Of a stretch of 64,000 nucleotides of DNA, positions 49,685 through 58,463 are shown in pieces. The position numbers and the translations under genes were made by a program. Numbering within the stretch: position 1 is the stretch's first letter; each line of letters starts with the position of its first letter. This stretch comes from Hyphomonadaceae bacterium UBA1933 (GTDB lineage: Bacteria; Pseudomonadota; Alphaproteobacteria; Caulobacterales; Aquidulcibacteraceae), in assembly GCA_002337085.1 (NCBI GenBank), contig DDFH01000006.1:649098-713097 (forward strand), given 5' to 3'. The notes beneath the pieces were generated by a model that searched no databases, was not told the DNA's origin, and was given only the letters and a program-made list of their open reading frames with translations.

Positions 49685-51271
49685 TTAAGGGGCAGCAGTA
49701 TCAAATTTTTCCACCACTATCTGGTTTGTAATTGCATTTTGAGTTTCCGCATTGGGCGTAACATCATTTTTCGCAATTTTATCCGTTTTTGGTTTCTTAT
49801 TTGTTACCACTTTTTCAGCAGCATTTTCATCAACACTAATTTTGCCCCCATTAAGCAATACATCAAGTGCTTTATCCCATTTATAAGGGTCGGAAGTGAA
49901 ATAAACAACCTTTTTGCCGTCAATTTCATCAACAAAGGCAGTTCTGTATAAAATTAGTACAGGGGTTTTGATATCAAGCCTAACTGCTTGTGTCTTTACC
50001 GTGCTAGTAATTGCATCAATTTTTTCGCGTGTGTAACCCTTATCTTTTAGTAAAATTGCCGCCAAGTCCTTGGGATAATGCAGGCGCACGCAGCCATGAC
50101 TAAAAGTGCGGTTACGAACATCAAATAACGCGTGGTTTGGTGTATCGTGCAAATAGATTGCATGGCCATTTTCCATATCAAACTTGACGCGCCCCAATGA
50201 ATTACTAGGGCCGGGGGGTTGAATCCGTACACTGCCTTTAATTGATGCTGGCTTATACCATGGTGGGTTGAAAACCACGGCACGTATATTATCGGCAAGA
50301 ATTGGGGTTTTTGTGCTATCTTTGCCAACAATTACCGGCATTTCAATACGTTTTACACCATTGTCCCACATGACAACACGTTGATCTGCTATGTTTGCTT
50401 CAATACGGACGGCAGGGTTTTCGCGTGGCAACCAACGCTCACGCTCAAGGTTTAGATCAATTTGTTTAAGTCTGTCAGCGGCGCTTATATCAAGTGCTTT
50501 GATGGTGTTTTCGTTCAATTCGCCAGTGATTTTTAAATTGTGGCTTTTTTGAAAATTCTCAAGCTGTTTTTTAAGGCCATCATCAAAATAAGTTGGGGTT
50601 GTGCTATTTAATGCCGTGAAATCTTCTTGTGCAAGTCGGTTACGAAGCGTGCCGACTTTTTCATTTGTCATCCCAAGTTTTAGTTCTTTTGTATCACCAA
50701 TTTTGATGAACCCACCATTTTTCACTATTGCCGCATATTTTGTGCGCATTTCAATTAATGCCGTATATGCACTGTGTGACGGGGCAAGTGAATTGACAAA
50801 ACCTTGAAGGTTATTATTGGCATCGGCTGTATCAAATTCGGCACCAAAATCACGTGCCTTGGCGCGCATAAGCCAATAGCCAGATACATTTTTCCAAGGA
50901 ACCCGCCCGCCATTCATATTATTGCCGAATTTTACCAATTCATTTTTAAGAAGGGCTTTATCTTCTTCGGTGATTTTTTCACCCTTATTAATTTTGGCTG
51001 TAAGAATGCTTAGATCCGGTTTCGCAAGCCCATGAATTTCCGCCCCCTCAAGGAAATTTATAATCATGGTGGCATCGGATTTTTTTAGCGCGCCATTATC
51101 AAGGCTGAAAATTTCATCAATTTTATTGGCGGCATTATTATTTTGCGAATTTATAGGCGGATTCATCGCCCCAAGCGAAACAATACCCTTGTCTTGCAAT
51201 TGGTTAAATACGACAAACCCTGCCCCGACAAGGGCAATAGTTCCGGTTAATATTTTCGCAAAATTCTTCAT
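49685..51271 (-). CDS. L,D-transpeptidase of the YcbB/LdtD type
   Basis: A 528-aa protein with an N-terminal membrane anchor or signal. About residues 190-260 form a peptidoglycan-binding region (KLGMTNEKVGTLRNRLA, FFQKSHNLKITGELNENTIKALD-like), followed by the YkuD domain: RVVMWDNGVKRIEMPVIVGKDSTKTPILADNIRAVVFNPPWYKP, and the catalytic motif HDTPNHALFDVRNRTFSHGCVRL with Cys. The capping subdomain between typical of YcbB is present by length. It builds 3-3 cross-links and is paired with the YcbK-like hydrolase 65 bp downstream. The ATG at 51271 is preferred to a TTG at 51289. Confidence 0.92.
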   Translation of the reverse strand: MKNFAKILTGTIALVGAGFVVFNQLQDKGIVSLGAMNPPINSQNNNAANKIDEIFSLDNGALKKSDATMIINFLEGAEIHGLAKPDLSILTAKINKGEKITEEDKALLKNELVKFGNNMNGGRVPWKNVSGYWLMRAKARDFGAEFDTADANNNLQGFVNSLAPSHSAYTALIEMRTKYAAIVKNGGFIKIGDTKELKLGMTNEKVGTLRNRLAQEDFTALNSTTPTYFDDGLKKQLENFQKSHNLKITGELNENTIKALDISAADRLKQIDLNLERERWLPRENPAVRIEANIADQRVVMWDNGVKRIEMPVIVGKDSTKTPILADNIRAVVFNPPWYKPASIKGSVRIQPPGPSNSLGRVKFDMENGHAIYLHDTPNHALFDVRNRTFSHGCVRLHYPKDLAAILLKDKGYTREKIDAITSTVKTQAVRLDIKTPVLILYRTAFVDEIDGKKVVYFTSDPYKWDKALDVLLNGGKISVDENAAEKVVTNKKPKTDKIAKNDVTPNAETQNAITNQIVVEKFDTAAP

Positions 51272-51370
51272 TAACAGCTTGTTAGCCAAATATTGTAAAA
51301 AAGCAATTAAAGTTAATAAGGTTTAATGAAGACTATTTAAATAATACTTATGGTTTAGTCTTGGTGAATA

Positions 51371-52474
51371 TTAAAACAGTGTGATGTTTTTACCATCTTT
51401 ATTGAAAACATGGATATGCGATAAATCAAAGCTAAGGCTATGATTTTTACCGATTTTTGCTGCAAATTCGGGCGCAAGTTGTAAGGTTATTTTGTCTTCG
51501 CTTTCTTTTGTATCATTTGTTTCAAAATATGCGTATTTGGCATGCCCTAATTCTTCTACAAATTGCAGTTTAGCATTAAATAAGCCGTTGTTTTCAGAAA
51601 TAAATAGATGTTCGGGGCGAATGCCAATGGTTACGTCGTCACCGATTCTTAATTCCGAATTGGTTTTAATGGCAATTTCAGAATAATTATTGATAATTAT
51701 TTTGGCATCATTTGTATTTGCCGCGATAACTTTTGCATTTATAAAATTCATTTTTGGTGAGCCTATAAAGCCCGCAACAAAAATATTTTCAGGGTGATTA
51801 TAAAGCTCTAAAGGTGCGCCATATTGCGAAATATAGCCATTATTTAAAACAACAATTTTATCAGCAAGGGTCATTGCCTCTATTTGGTCATGGGTAACAT
51901 AAATTATAGTTTTCCCCAAAGTTTCGCCAAGGCGTGCAAACTCATAACGCATTTTTACACGCAGTGCGGCATCAAGGTTTGATAATGGCTCATCAAATAA
52001 GAATACTTCTGGCTTGCGAACGATGGCGCGCCCAATCGCGACCCTTTGGCGTTGGCCGCCTGATAATTCCTTTGGCTTACGGTTTAATAGGTGATCGATA
52101 TTAAGGGTTTTTGCCGCCGCACGCACCGAAGCATCAATTTCATCTTTTGGCTTGTTGGCAAGTTTTAGCGCGAAAGCCATATTATCATAAACATTCATAT
52201 GCGGATAAAGCGCGTATGATTGAAATACCATGGCAATGCCGCGTTCAAGTGGCGAATCATTGGTAACATCTTTGCTACCAATAAAAACCTGTCCTTCGGT
52301 TGGGGCTTCAAGACCGGCAATAAGACGTAAAAGCGTTGATTTTCCGCAACCTGATGGGCCAACAAAAACCACAAATTCACCATCTTTTATGTCAAGGTTG
52401 ATGTTTTTTATGACTTCGACCTGATTTTTATCGCCAAAGCTTTTTTTGATATTTTTTAATTCTATGCCTGCCAT
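51371..52474 (-). CDS. Sugar ABC transporter ATP-binding protein (MalK/UgpC family)
   Basis: A 367-aa ATPase. Walker A GPSGCGKSTLLRLIAGLE, Q-loop MVFQSYALYPHMNVYDNMAFAL, signature LSGGQRQRVAIGRAIVRKP, Walker B EVFLFDEPLSNLDAALR, H-loop IYVTHDQIEAM, and a C-terminal TOBE/MalK-type regulatory domain (IGIRPEHLFI). It powers the importer formed by the solute-binding protein and two permeases encoded upstream. Its ATG overlaps the stop codon of the 998-aa enzyme gene by one base, so it is the last gene of the six-gene operon. Confidence 0.95.
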   Translation of the reverse strand: MAGIELKNIKKSFGDKNQVEVIKNINLDIKDGEFVVFVGPSGCGKSTLLRLIAGLEAPTEGQVFIGSKDVTNDSPLERGIAMVFQSYALYPHMNVYDNMAFALKLANKPKDEIDASVRAAAKTLNIDHLLNRKPKELSGGQRQRVAIGRAIVRKPEVFLFDEPLSNLDAALRVKMRYEFARLGETLGKTIIYVTHDQIEAMTLADKIVVLNNGYISQYGAPLELYNHPENIFVAGFIGSPKMNFINAKVIAANTNDAKIIINNYSEIAIKTNSELRIGDDVTIGIRPEHLFISENNGLFNAKLQFVEELGHAKYAYFETNDTKESEDKITLQLAPEFAAKIGKNHSLSFDLSHIHVFNKDGKNITLF

Positions 52475-55470
52475 TATTTCATCTCAACAATAGGTGCACC
52501 AAAATAGTAATCTTCTGCTTTGGTGGCTTGTAACTTGCCGTTTATATAAAGTTTTTTACCCGCAAATAATTTTTGCGGGATAATGAACCCGCCAACTGGA
52601 AATTCCGCGCCAGAAATTTTTAGATTAAGCTCAATTTTTTTATTATCGCCTTTGGCGATAACGGAAACTTTGCCTTGTGTGGTAACCAAACCATCAATAT
52701 TTATGCCGTCACCCAATAGCCATTCTGGGTTTAAACCCGCGCCAATCACAATTGCCAATGTGTTGGTATCCTCATAAATGATGCGGTCGGTTGCGGCGCG
52801 AATAAAATCACTGGCGACCCAGCCATGCGGTAAGTCACCAAGGAAACGTGGTGTCCGCATTTCAAGCCCAACAACTTCGGCAAAGGCGTTCCATTCATGG
52901 GGGCGGCGGTCATTCATAAAGAAATTACTTGCCGCATCGGCGCGTTCAGCTTGTTCAAGATGTGAAAATGCGCTTACGACCCGCCATTCATAAGGGGTGT
53001 AATCTTTCCATTCTTTATCAATATCGCGGCGTTTTATGAAATTATCCCAATATTTATCGAATGTTGCATAGAACCATTCGCGTGGGAAATGCTTATCAAC
53101 CCCCAATAAGAGTGCGATTGTGGTTGAGGTTGCATCAAAATCACCACGATCTGCCGCCCCCGGAATATATTTAAAACCATAGCGTTTTTGGGTGGCGGCA
53201 ATAGAGTTTTTTATATCTTCGGCAAATTGCATTTTGGCGTAATAAATCTCATCATTGGCTTGTAATTGCCCCGCCGCGACCGCAATTGTTTGTGCATCTT
53301 CATACCCTCTCAAACCCCAAAAATTATCCCAATGAGAATAAGCGGGCTTATCCGAATAACCTTCATGTGAAATACTTGGCGGCAAAAGACCATACATATC
53401 AGTGCCAATTTTGTCGTCCGTACGTTCAGAAAGGCGTTGATTATTCATGTAATCATAGGCCGCATTGACATTTTTCCAGTATTTTTTAGGGATTTCAGGG
53501 TTTTTGGTATAGTCATAAACCAATTTTACAAGGTGGATATATTCGCCTTGTGAATCATTTTCTGGCACAGGGTCAGAACCACGAAAATCTACACAACAAG
53601 GAATCTTACCATTATCAAATTGATATTTTGAAAAATAATCAAGATAATCTATTGCTTCTTGTGTATAGCCATAACGCAATAATTCCTCGGCAATCATTAC
53701 ACCGTCCCGTATCCATGAACGGGCATAAGATCGCGCACCAGGGCGTAAAATCACACCGTCACGCATGATAAGGATATTGGCGATTGAGGTTTTAATTGTA
53801 TTTGCAAGCTCTTGACCGCCGTCACCCAATTTCAAATCAACATTTGATAGGCGCTTGCGCCAAAAATCGGCGGTTTGTTTTAACGCGATCATGTCATCCA
53901 TTGTGGCTGCTGATTGGCCATTAAGCGGTGCGTTAAAACTAATATTTTTGCTTTCGCCTGCGCCAAGTTTGATTTCATAAATATTCAAACCCTGTGCCAA
54001 ACCCATATTATCTTTTGTTGATTGGGTTATTGGCAATTGGTTTTCGGCAAATTTTTCAACCAGATTGCCGCCATAAAAATCACCTGCGGCAGCTTTATCC
54101 GCAGCAACCGAATAATTAATCTTGGTTTGGTTAATTGTTGCGGAAATATTATTTACATCCACCGAATTTATTGGTGCATACCCACCCTCGGTCGCCAAGA
54201 ATTGTTTAGGTGAATTAACCTGTGTTGGGCGTGTATATAATGCCAGTTTTATGGTTTTGGGTTGGTTGGAAGTGTTTTTTAATTCATAAATCCCATGAAC
54301 GAATGAACTTTCCTTCGTTCCCGATACAAAGCCAGTGGTTGTTAATTCAAATCCATCACCCGACCAGATTGTGGTTGGAATTGGCAAATAGCCATCCATT
54401 AAAGAATGGCTTATTTTTACATTTTCCCATGTGAAAAGCTTGTTCCCATCCATGACAAAGGGGGCAATTGAAAAACCGCCACGCCCGATTTCAATTGCGC
54501 CATCTTCGCTAATTAATGCGCCTTGATTGCCGCCGCCATCAACGCCCATCAATGTCCAATATTCTTGTTGGTTATAAAAGGCGCGCGGATAGGCACCACG
54601 AATAGAATTGGCGGCAACATTATAAAGGAATGAATTATAATTTGCGCCAGATTCAAGTGGTTCGATAGTAAAATTTTTTACCTTTGCCGATTTAGAGGTG
54701 ATTTTGATAAACTTTGCTTCGGCTTCGGTGGTTTTTATTAAATCATTGCCACCATCAGAGTTTTGTATGCTTTGAATTGGGGTATATTTTTTACCGTCAA
54801 GCGATGATGCAATATCATATGAAATATTGCCAATCTTGTCCCAATCGAGGCTTAGGCCGCCAAATTCACGCACACGTCCAAGATAAAAAATTTGGCTGTC
54901 ACCATTTTTTGTGGTTTTAATTGGCGGTGGTGGGGCATTATCGGCATCAAGTGGTTCAATTTTTAAATTGTCGATTTCAACAAAACCTTTGCCGCCATTG
55001 CCCGCAGTTATTACAAATTCAAGGCCATCGGAATGGGTGAGGGGGGTATCTTTGACGGGGCCCCAAGCAAATGAAATTTGGCGTTTTTTTATGCGGATTA
55101 ATTGCCAGTCATTTGATAATTCAAAATCCCGTTTTTGGTTCCACCAAACTGTATCACCATTGGCATTTGATAGTTTGAATTCGAGGTTGTTTTTTAAACC
55201 CTGCCCACGAATATAAAAAGAAATCACATAATTTTCTGGGTATGAAATTGGTAATTTGCGGCGCACAAAGGCATAGCCGCCATGATTGTTAAAATCATAA
55301 TCAAAACGAATTGCCTTGCCATCAACACCTTTGACCGAAGATTTAAGTGACGTTACGCCATCGGATGCCGCAGCTTCCCATGCACTTATATTGTCAAAAT
55401 TATCAAGGTTTTGTGCATTGGCAAATGCAGGTAGCAAAAGTGCGGTGGTTAAAAATAAAAACTTTCTCAT
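52474..55470 (-). CDS. Exported multidomain putative glycoside hydrolase, unclassified
   Basis: A 998-aa protein with a signal peptide (MRKFLFLTTALLLPAFANA). Residues about 22-175 form a CBM11/galactose-binding-like beta-sandwich (LDNFDNISAW... GKGFVEIDNLKIEPL); about 190-275 look discoidin-like; about 285-560 is a beta-rich supersandwich; about 560-910 is helical and reads as an alpha/alpha toroid: SYARSWIRDGVMIAEELLRYGYTQEAIDYL (about 583), SQGEYIHLVKLVYDY, YSHWDNFWGLRGYEDAQTI (about 713), YTPYEWRVVSAFSHLEQAERADAA. WIRDG and HWDNFWGLRGYED recall amylo-alpha-1,6-glucosidase/GH63-like clans, but I cannot assign a family. It lies within a GH144-ABC operon, overlapping both neighbours, so a role on the same glucan is likely. 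Confidence 0.6.
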   Translation of the reverse strand: MRKFLFLTTALLLPAFANAQNLDNFDNISAWEAAASDGVTSLKSSVKGVDGKAIRFDYDFNNHGGYAFVRRKLPISYPENYVISFYIRGQGLKNNLEFKLSNANGDTVWWNQKRDFELSNDWQLIRIKKRQISFAWGPVKDTPLTHSDGLEFVITAGNGGKGFVEIDNLKIEPLDADNAPPPPIKTTKNGDSQIFYLGRVREFGGLSLDWDKIGNISYDIASSLDGKKYTPIQSIQNSDGGNDLIKTTEAEAKFIKITSKSAKVKNFTIEPLESGANYNSFLYNVAANSIRGAYPRAFYNQQEYWTLMGVDGGGNQGALISEDGAIEIGRGGFSIAPFVMDGNKLFTWENVKISHSLMDGYLPIPTTIWSGDGFELTTTGFVSGTKESSFVHGIYELKNTSNQPKTIKLALYTRPTQVNSPKQFLATEGGYAPINSVDVNNISATINQTKINYSVAADKAAAGDFYGGNLVEKFAENQLPITQSTKDNMGLAQGLNIYEIKLGAGESKNISFNAPLNGQSAATMDDMIALKQTADFWRKRLSNVDLKLGDGGQELANTIKTSIANILIMRDGVILRPGARSYARSWIRDGVMIAEELLRYGYTQEAIDYLDYFSKYQFDNGKIPCCVDFRGSDPVPENDSQGEYIHLVKLVYDYTKNPEIPKKYWKNVNAAYDYMNNQRLSERTDDKIGTDMYGLLPPSISHEGYSDKPAYSHWDNFWGLRGYEDAQTIAVAAGQLQANDEIYYAKMQFAEDIKNSIAATQKRYGFKYIPGAADRGDFDATSTTIALLLGVDKHFPREWFYATFDKYWDNFIKRRDIDKEWKDYTPYEWRVVSAFSHLEQAERADAASNFFMNDRRPHEWNAFAEVVGLEMRTPRFLGDLPHGWVASDFIRAATDRIIYEDTNTLAIVIGAGLNPEWLLGDGINIDGLVTTQGKVSVIAKGDNKKIELNLKISGAEFPVGGFIIPQKLFAGKKLYINGKLQATKAEDYYFGAPIVEMK

Positions 55471-56285
55471 CCCTTCACGCTCCCCGCCAATAGGCCGCGC
55501 ATATAATATCTTTGTAGAACCAAAAATAATAACAAAACTGGAAGCACGGTTATAACTGCACCAGCCATCATTAATTCACTATCTTGGACGTGTTCACGTG
55601 ATAAAACCGCAAGTGCAACCGGCAAAGTATATGATTGATTATCGGTTAAAATAATCAATGGCCACATGAAATCATTCCAACTTCCAAGGAAGGTAAATAG
55701 ACCCAATGTCACCAATATTGGCGTTAAATTGGGGATGATTAGTTTGGTAAAAATCTGAAACTCGTTTGCGCCATCAACCCGTGCCGCCTCTATCATTTCG
55801 TCTGGTATGGCTTGCGAAAATTGGCGCACCATAAAAATTCCAAAAACACTGGCAATCCATGGTACTAATGCGCCAGCATAAGTGTTTACAAGACCAAAAG
55901 TTTTTAACAATAAGAATAATGGCATCATGCCAACCTGTGCTGGGATTATAAGCGCGCTTAAAAGGATATTGAACATTGCATCGCGCCCCTTAAAGCGCAA
56001 TTTGGCAAAGGCATAACCTGCCATCACATTAAAACTAAGCGAAAGAATGGTCGCGCAAACGGCAAGAATGACGCTATTGAAAAAATAAACCTCAATATGG
56101 TTGCCCGCAAATAATTCATGATACGCATCCAATGTCGGTGATTTTGGCAAAAGTGGAGGGGGGAATGATGCCGCTTCACCCGCGTGCATGAATGATGTCG
56201 TTACCATCCATAAAAGCGGGAAGGCGACCAAAAACACCAAAAGCCAGACAAGCAAATTAAACAAAAGGGATTTTAATTTTTCCAT
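55467..56285 (-). CDS. Carbohydrate ABC transporter permease (MalG family)
   Basis: A 272-aa inner-membrane protein with six helices. The EAA loop EMIEAARVDGANEFQIFTKLIIPNLTPILVTLGLFTFLGSWNDFMWPL is the MalG signature for contact with the ATPase. MEKLKSLLFNLLVWLLVFLVAFPLLWMVTTSFM is a normal N-terminus. It pairs with the MalF-type permease, whose stop codon overlaps its ATG by one base, and overlaps the 998-aa enzyme gene by four bases (ATGA). Confidence 0.93.
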   Translation of the reverse strand: MEKLKSLLFNLLVWLLVFLVAFPLLWMVTTSFMHAGEAASFPPPLLPKSPTLDAYHELFAGNHIEVYFFNSVILAVCATILSLSFNVMAGYAFAKLRFKGRDAMFNILLSALIIPAQVGMMPLFLLLKTFGLVNTYAGALVPWIASVFGIFMVRQFSQAIPDEMIEAARVDGANEFQIFTKLIIPNLTPILVTLGLFTFLGSWNDFMWPLIILTDNQSYTLPVALAVLSREHVQDSELMMAGAVITVLPVLLLFLVLQRYYMRGLLAGSVKG

Positions 56286-57178
56286 TATTTAACCCCCTGC
56301 AATTTGGCAATCTGCCCTTGTATCAGGGTCATCACAAGCATCATGGCAAATAATACAAATGCCACCGCAGAGGCGCTTCCCAAATTCCACCATTTAAAGC
56401 CTTGTTCATACATCATATAGAGCACGGTGACGGTTTGTTCGGCAGGGCCACCTTGGGTCATGACATATGGTTCGGCAAAAAGTTGAAAATAGCCGGTCAT
56501 AGTCATTATTGAAACCAAAAGAATAGAAGGGCCAAGGGCGGGGAGGGTAACGTTTAAAAACCTTTGCCATGGGCTTGCGCCATCAATTTTTGCGGCTTCA
56601 TATAAATCACTTGGAATTGAACCAATGGCGGCAATAAAAATCACCATATTATAGCCGAAATTTTTCCATACCGCGAAAACAATAATTGCCGGCATTGCCC
56701 AATGTGGGTCGCCCAACCAATCAATCGGTTTAATTCCGATTTGCTCAAGCCCATAATTGATAAAGCCATATTTGGTATGCAATAAATATTTAAAAACAAC
56801 TGCGGTGGCGACAAGGGTTGTGACAACGGGCGCAAAGAAAATAGTGCGGATAAATGCCTTTAATTTAACCGAATTTTCAGTAAGCAAAATCGCCGCTGAT
56901 AATGATGCCGCCATTGATAATGGACCACCGACAAACACGAAAAACAGGGTGTTTTTTAACGCCGTCCAAAAAAGTGGGTTTGCCAATAATTCGGTGTAAT
57001 TTTTAAACCAAACAAAGCGCAAATTACGAATATCGGCAAGGGCATAAATATCAAAATCCGTAAAGCTAAGGATAAATGCCGCCAATGCCGGGCCAAAGAA
57101 AAACACCACAATCGCAATCATTGCAGGTGCAACAAATAAATAGCCAGCCAATGCAGTATTAAAGGGTGACTTATTCAT
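56285..57178 (-). CDS. Carbohydrate ABC transporter permease (MalF/UgpA family)
   Basis: A 297-aa inner-membrane protein with six helices. EAA loop: DLYEAAKIDGASPWQRFLNVTLPALGPSILLVSIMTMTGYFQLFAEPYVMTQGGP, highly typical of UgpA/MalF. NTLFFVFVGGPLSMAASLSAAILL is the conserved helix-3 region. It lacks the large periplasmic loop of E. coli MalF. Its start overlaps the solute-binding protein gene by eight bases. Confidence 0.93.
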   Translation of the reverse strand: MNKSPFNTALAGYLFVAPAMIAIVVFFFGPALAAFILSFTDFDIYALADIRNLRFVWFKNYTELLANPLFWTALKNTLFFVFVGGPLSMAASLSAAILLTENSVKLKAFIRTIFFAPVVTTLVATAVVFKYLLHTKYGFINYGLEQIGIKPIDWLGDPHWAMPAIIVFAVWKNFGYNMVIFIAAIGSIPSDLYEAAKIDGASPWQRFLNVTLPALGPSILLVSIMTMTGYFQLFAEPYVMTQGGPAEQTVTVLYMMYEQGFKWWNLGSASAVAFVLFAMMLVMTLIQGQIAKLQGVK

Positions 57179-58463
57179 GAGTTTGCCCCCGTTTCAAAAT
57201 CCAACGGCGTTTTTCAAGGATGCGATCGGCGCGTTTATTCATTTCCAAAACTGCACCATTTACGTCATATTGCCCGCGCAGCATTTGCTCGGTAACAATT
57301 CGCATTTCTTGGGCAATTCTCTCCCATTCAGGGGCAGGGGGGGCAGGTTTCACATGTTGTAATTGTTCATAAAAGGCGCGTGAATATTTATCGGTGTCAA
57401 GTTGCCCCATTGCCCATGATGATTTTTGTGCGGGTAAATCACCAGTTAAATCATAAAATTCTTTTTGCACTTCGGGGCGTGACAAAAACTCAATTAATTT
57501 CCAGACCGCAGGTTTTTTATTGGAGTTTTTCATAACCACAAGGCTTGAACCACCCGCAGAAGAATAATTAACCCCCGATGGCCCAATTGGCATTGGTGTG
57601 GTTGCCCAATCATCCTGCATATTTTCGGGAAGTCTGCGTTTAAACTCACCAATATTCCATGGGCCAGTGATATAAAAACTAAAAAGACCGCGGGCAAATT
57701 CATCATAAATATTTGAAATTTGGCTCGCGTCAGTTAATGGCGCAAGCCCTTCATCAAATAGTGATTTGTAATAGGATAGTGTCTCTTTATAGCCCTTGGA
57801 ATCAAAGTTACCTAGCGTGGCATTGTCTTTTAAAATCGGGTCATTGACACTTAAGGCGAGATTGAACAAAGGCTCATATTCATTAAGGGGCAGGATGATT
57901 GCATATTTATCCTTGCCGACATTTGCCTTTATTTTGCGTAGGGTATCTCTAAAACCATCCCAATCTTTGGGGACGCTATTGAATCCTGCGGCACGCAATG
58001 TGTCTTTGCGGTAAAATAAAACCCTTGTATCAACATACCAAGGAATGCCGTATAATTTACCGTCAATAACATTTGTATCCCAAATGCCTTCAAAATAATC
58101 GGCCTTTTTGATATTTGATTGGGGTAAAAAGCCATCAAGTCGATCAACCGCGCCAATCGCCACAAATTCAGGAAGCCAGCTGTTACCAATTTGCGAAATA
58201 TCAGGCAGTGTATTTCCAGCAAATGCGGTCAAAAGTTTTTCATGCGCCGCAGTCCACGGAAGCTGTTGCACTTTTACCTGAATATCTGGGTTTTGGGATA
58301 GAAATTTTGGCAATAATTGCCCGACAACTTCGCCTTCGCGCCCCATGCCCCAGAAGTTAATGACATTGCCAGAATGGGCATTTTCATTACCAAAAATTTT
58401 TGAACATCCGGCAAAAAGCGGCGCGCCAATCATTGTTAAAATGGTGTTGCGGCGGTTTATCAT
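57171..58463 (-). CDS. Sugar ABC transporter extracellular solute-binding lipoprotein
   Basis: A 430-aa type 1 solute-binding protein with lipobox LFAGC (Cys about 20), so it is membrane-anchored in the periplasm. Seen: INFWGMGREGEVVGQLLPKFLSQNPDIQVKVQQLPWTAAHEKLLTAFAGNTLPDISQIGNSW, YGIPWYVDTRVLFYRKD, GLFSFYITGPWNIGEFKRRLP and AGGSSLVVMKNSNKKPAVWKLIEFLS, all characteristic of family 1 oligosaccharide binders. It would deliver oligosaccharides, here probably beta-1,2-linked glucans released by the GH144 enzyme. It overlaps GH144 by four bases. Confidence 0.92.
   Translation of the reverse strand: MINRRNTILTMIGAPLFAGCSKIFGNENAHSGNVINFWGMGREGEVVGQLLPKFLSQNPDIQVKVQQLPWTAAHEKLLTAFAGNTLPDISQIGNSWLPEFVAIGAVDRLDGFLPQSNIKKADYFEGIWDTNVIDGKLYGIPWYVDTRVLFYRKDTLRAAGFNSVPKDWDGFRDTLRKIKANVGKDKYAIILPLNEYEPLFNLALSVNDPILKDNATLGNFDSKGYKETLSYYKSLFDEGLAPLTDASQISNIYDEFARGLFSFYITGPWNIGEFKRRLPENMQDDWATTPMPIGPSGVNYSSAGGSSLVVMKNSNKKPAVWKLIEFLSRPEVQKEFYDLTGDLPAQKSSWAMGQLDTDKYSRAFYEQLQHVKPAPPAPEWERIAQEMRIVTEQMLRGQYDVNGAVLEMNKRADRILEKRRWILKRGQTHE

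Noticed and set aside
51686..51697. Exact copy of the ATTATTGATAAT regulon core
   Set aside because: It lies inside the ABC ATPase coding sequence and encodes ordinary residues; treated as a chance match and used as a caution for the regulon claim.
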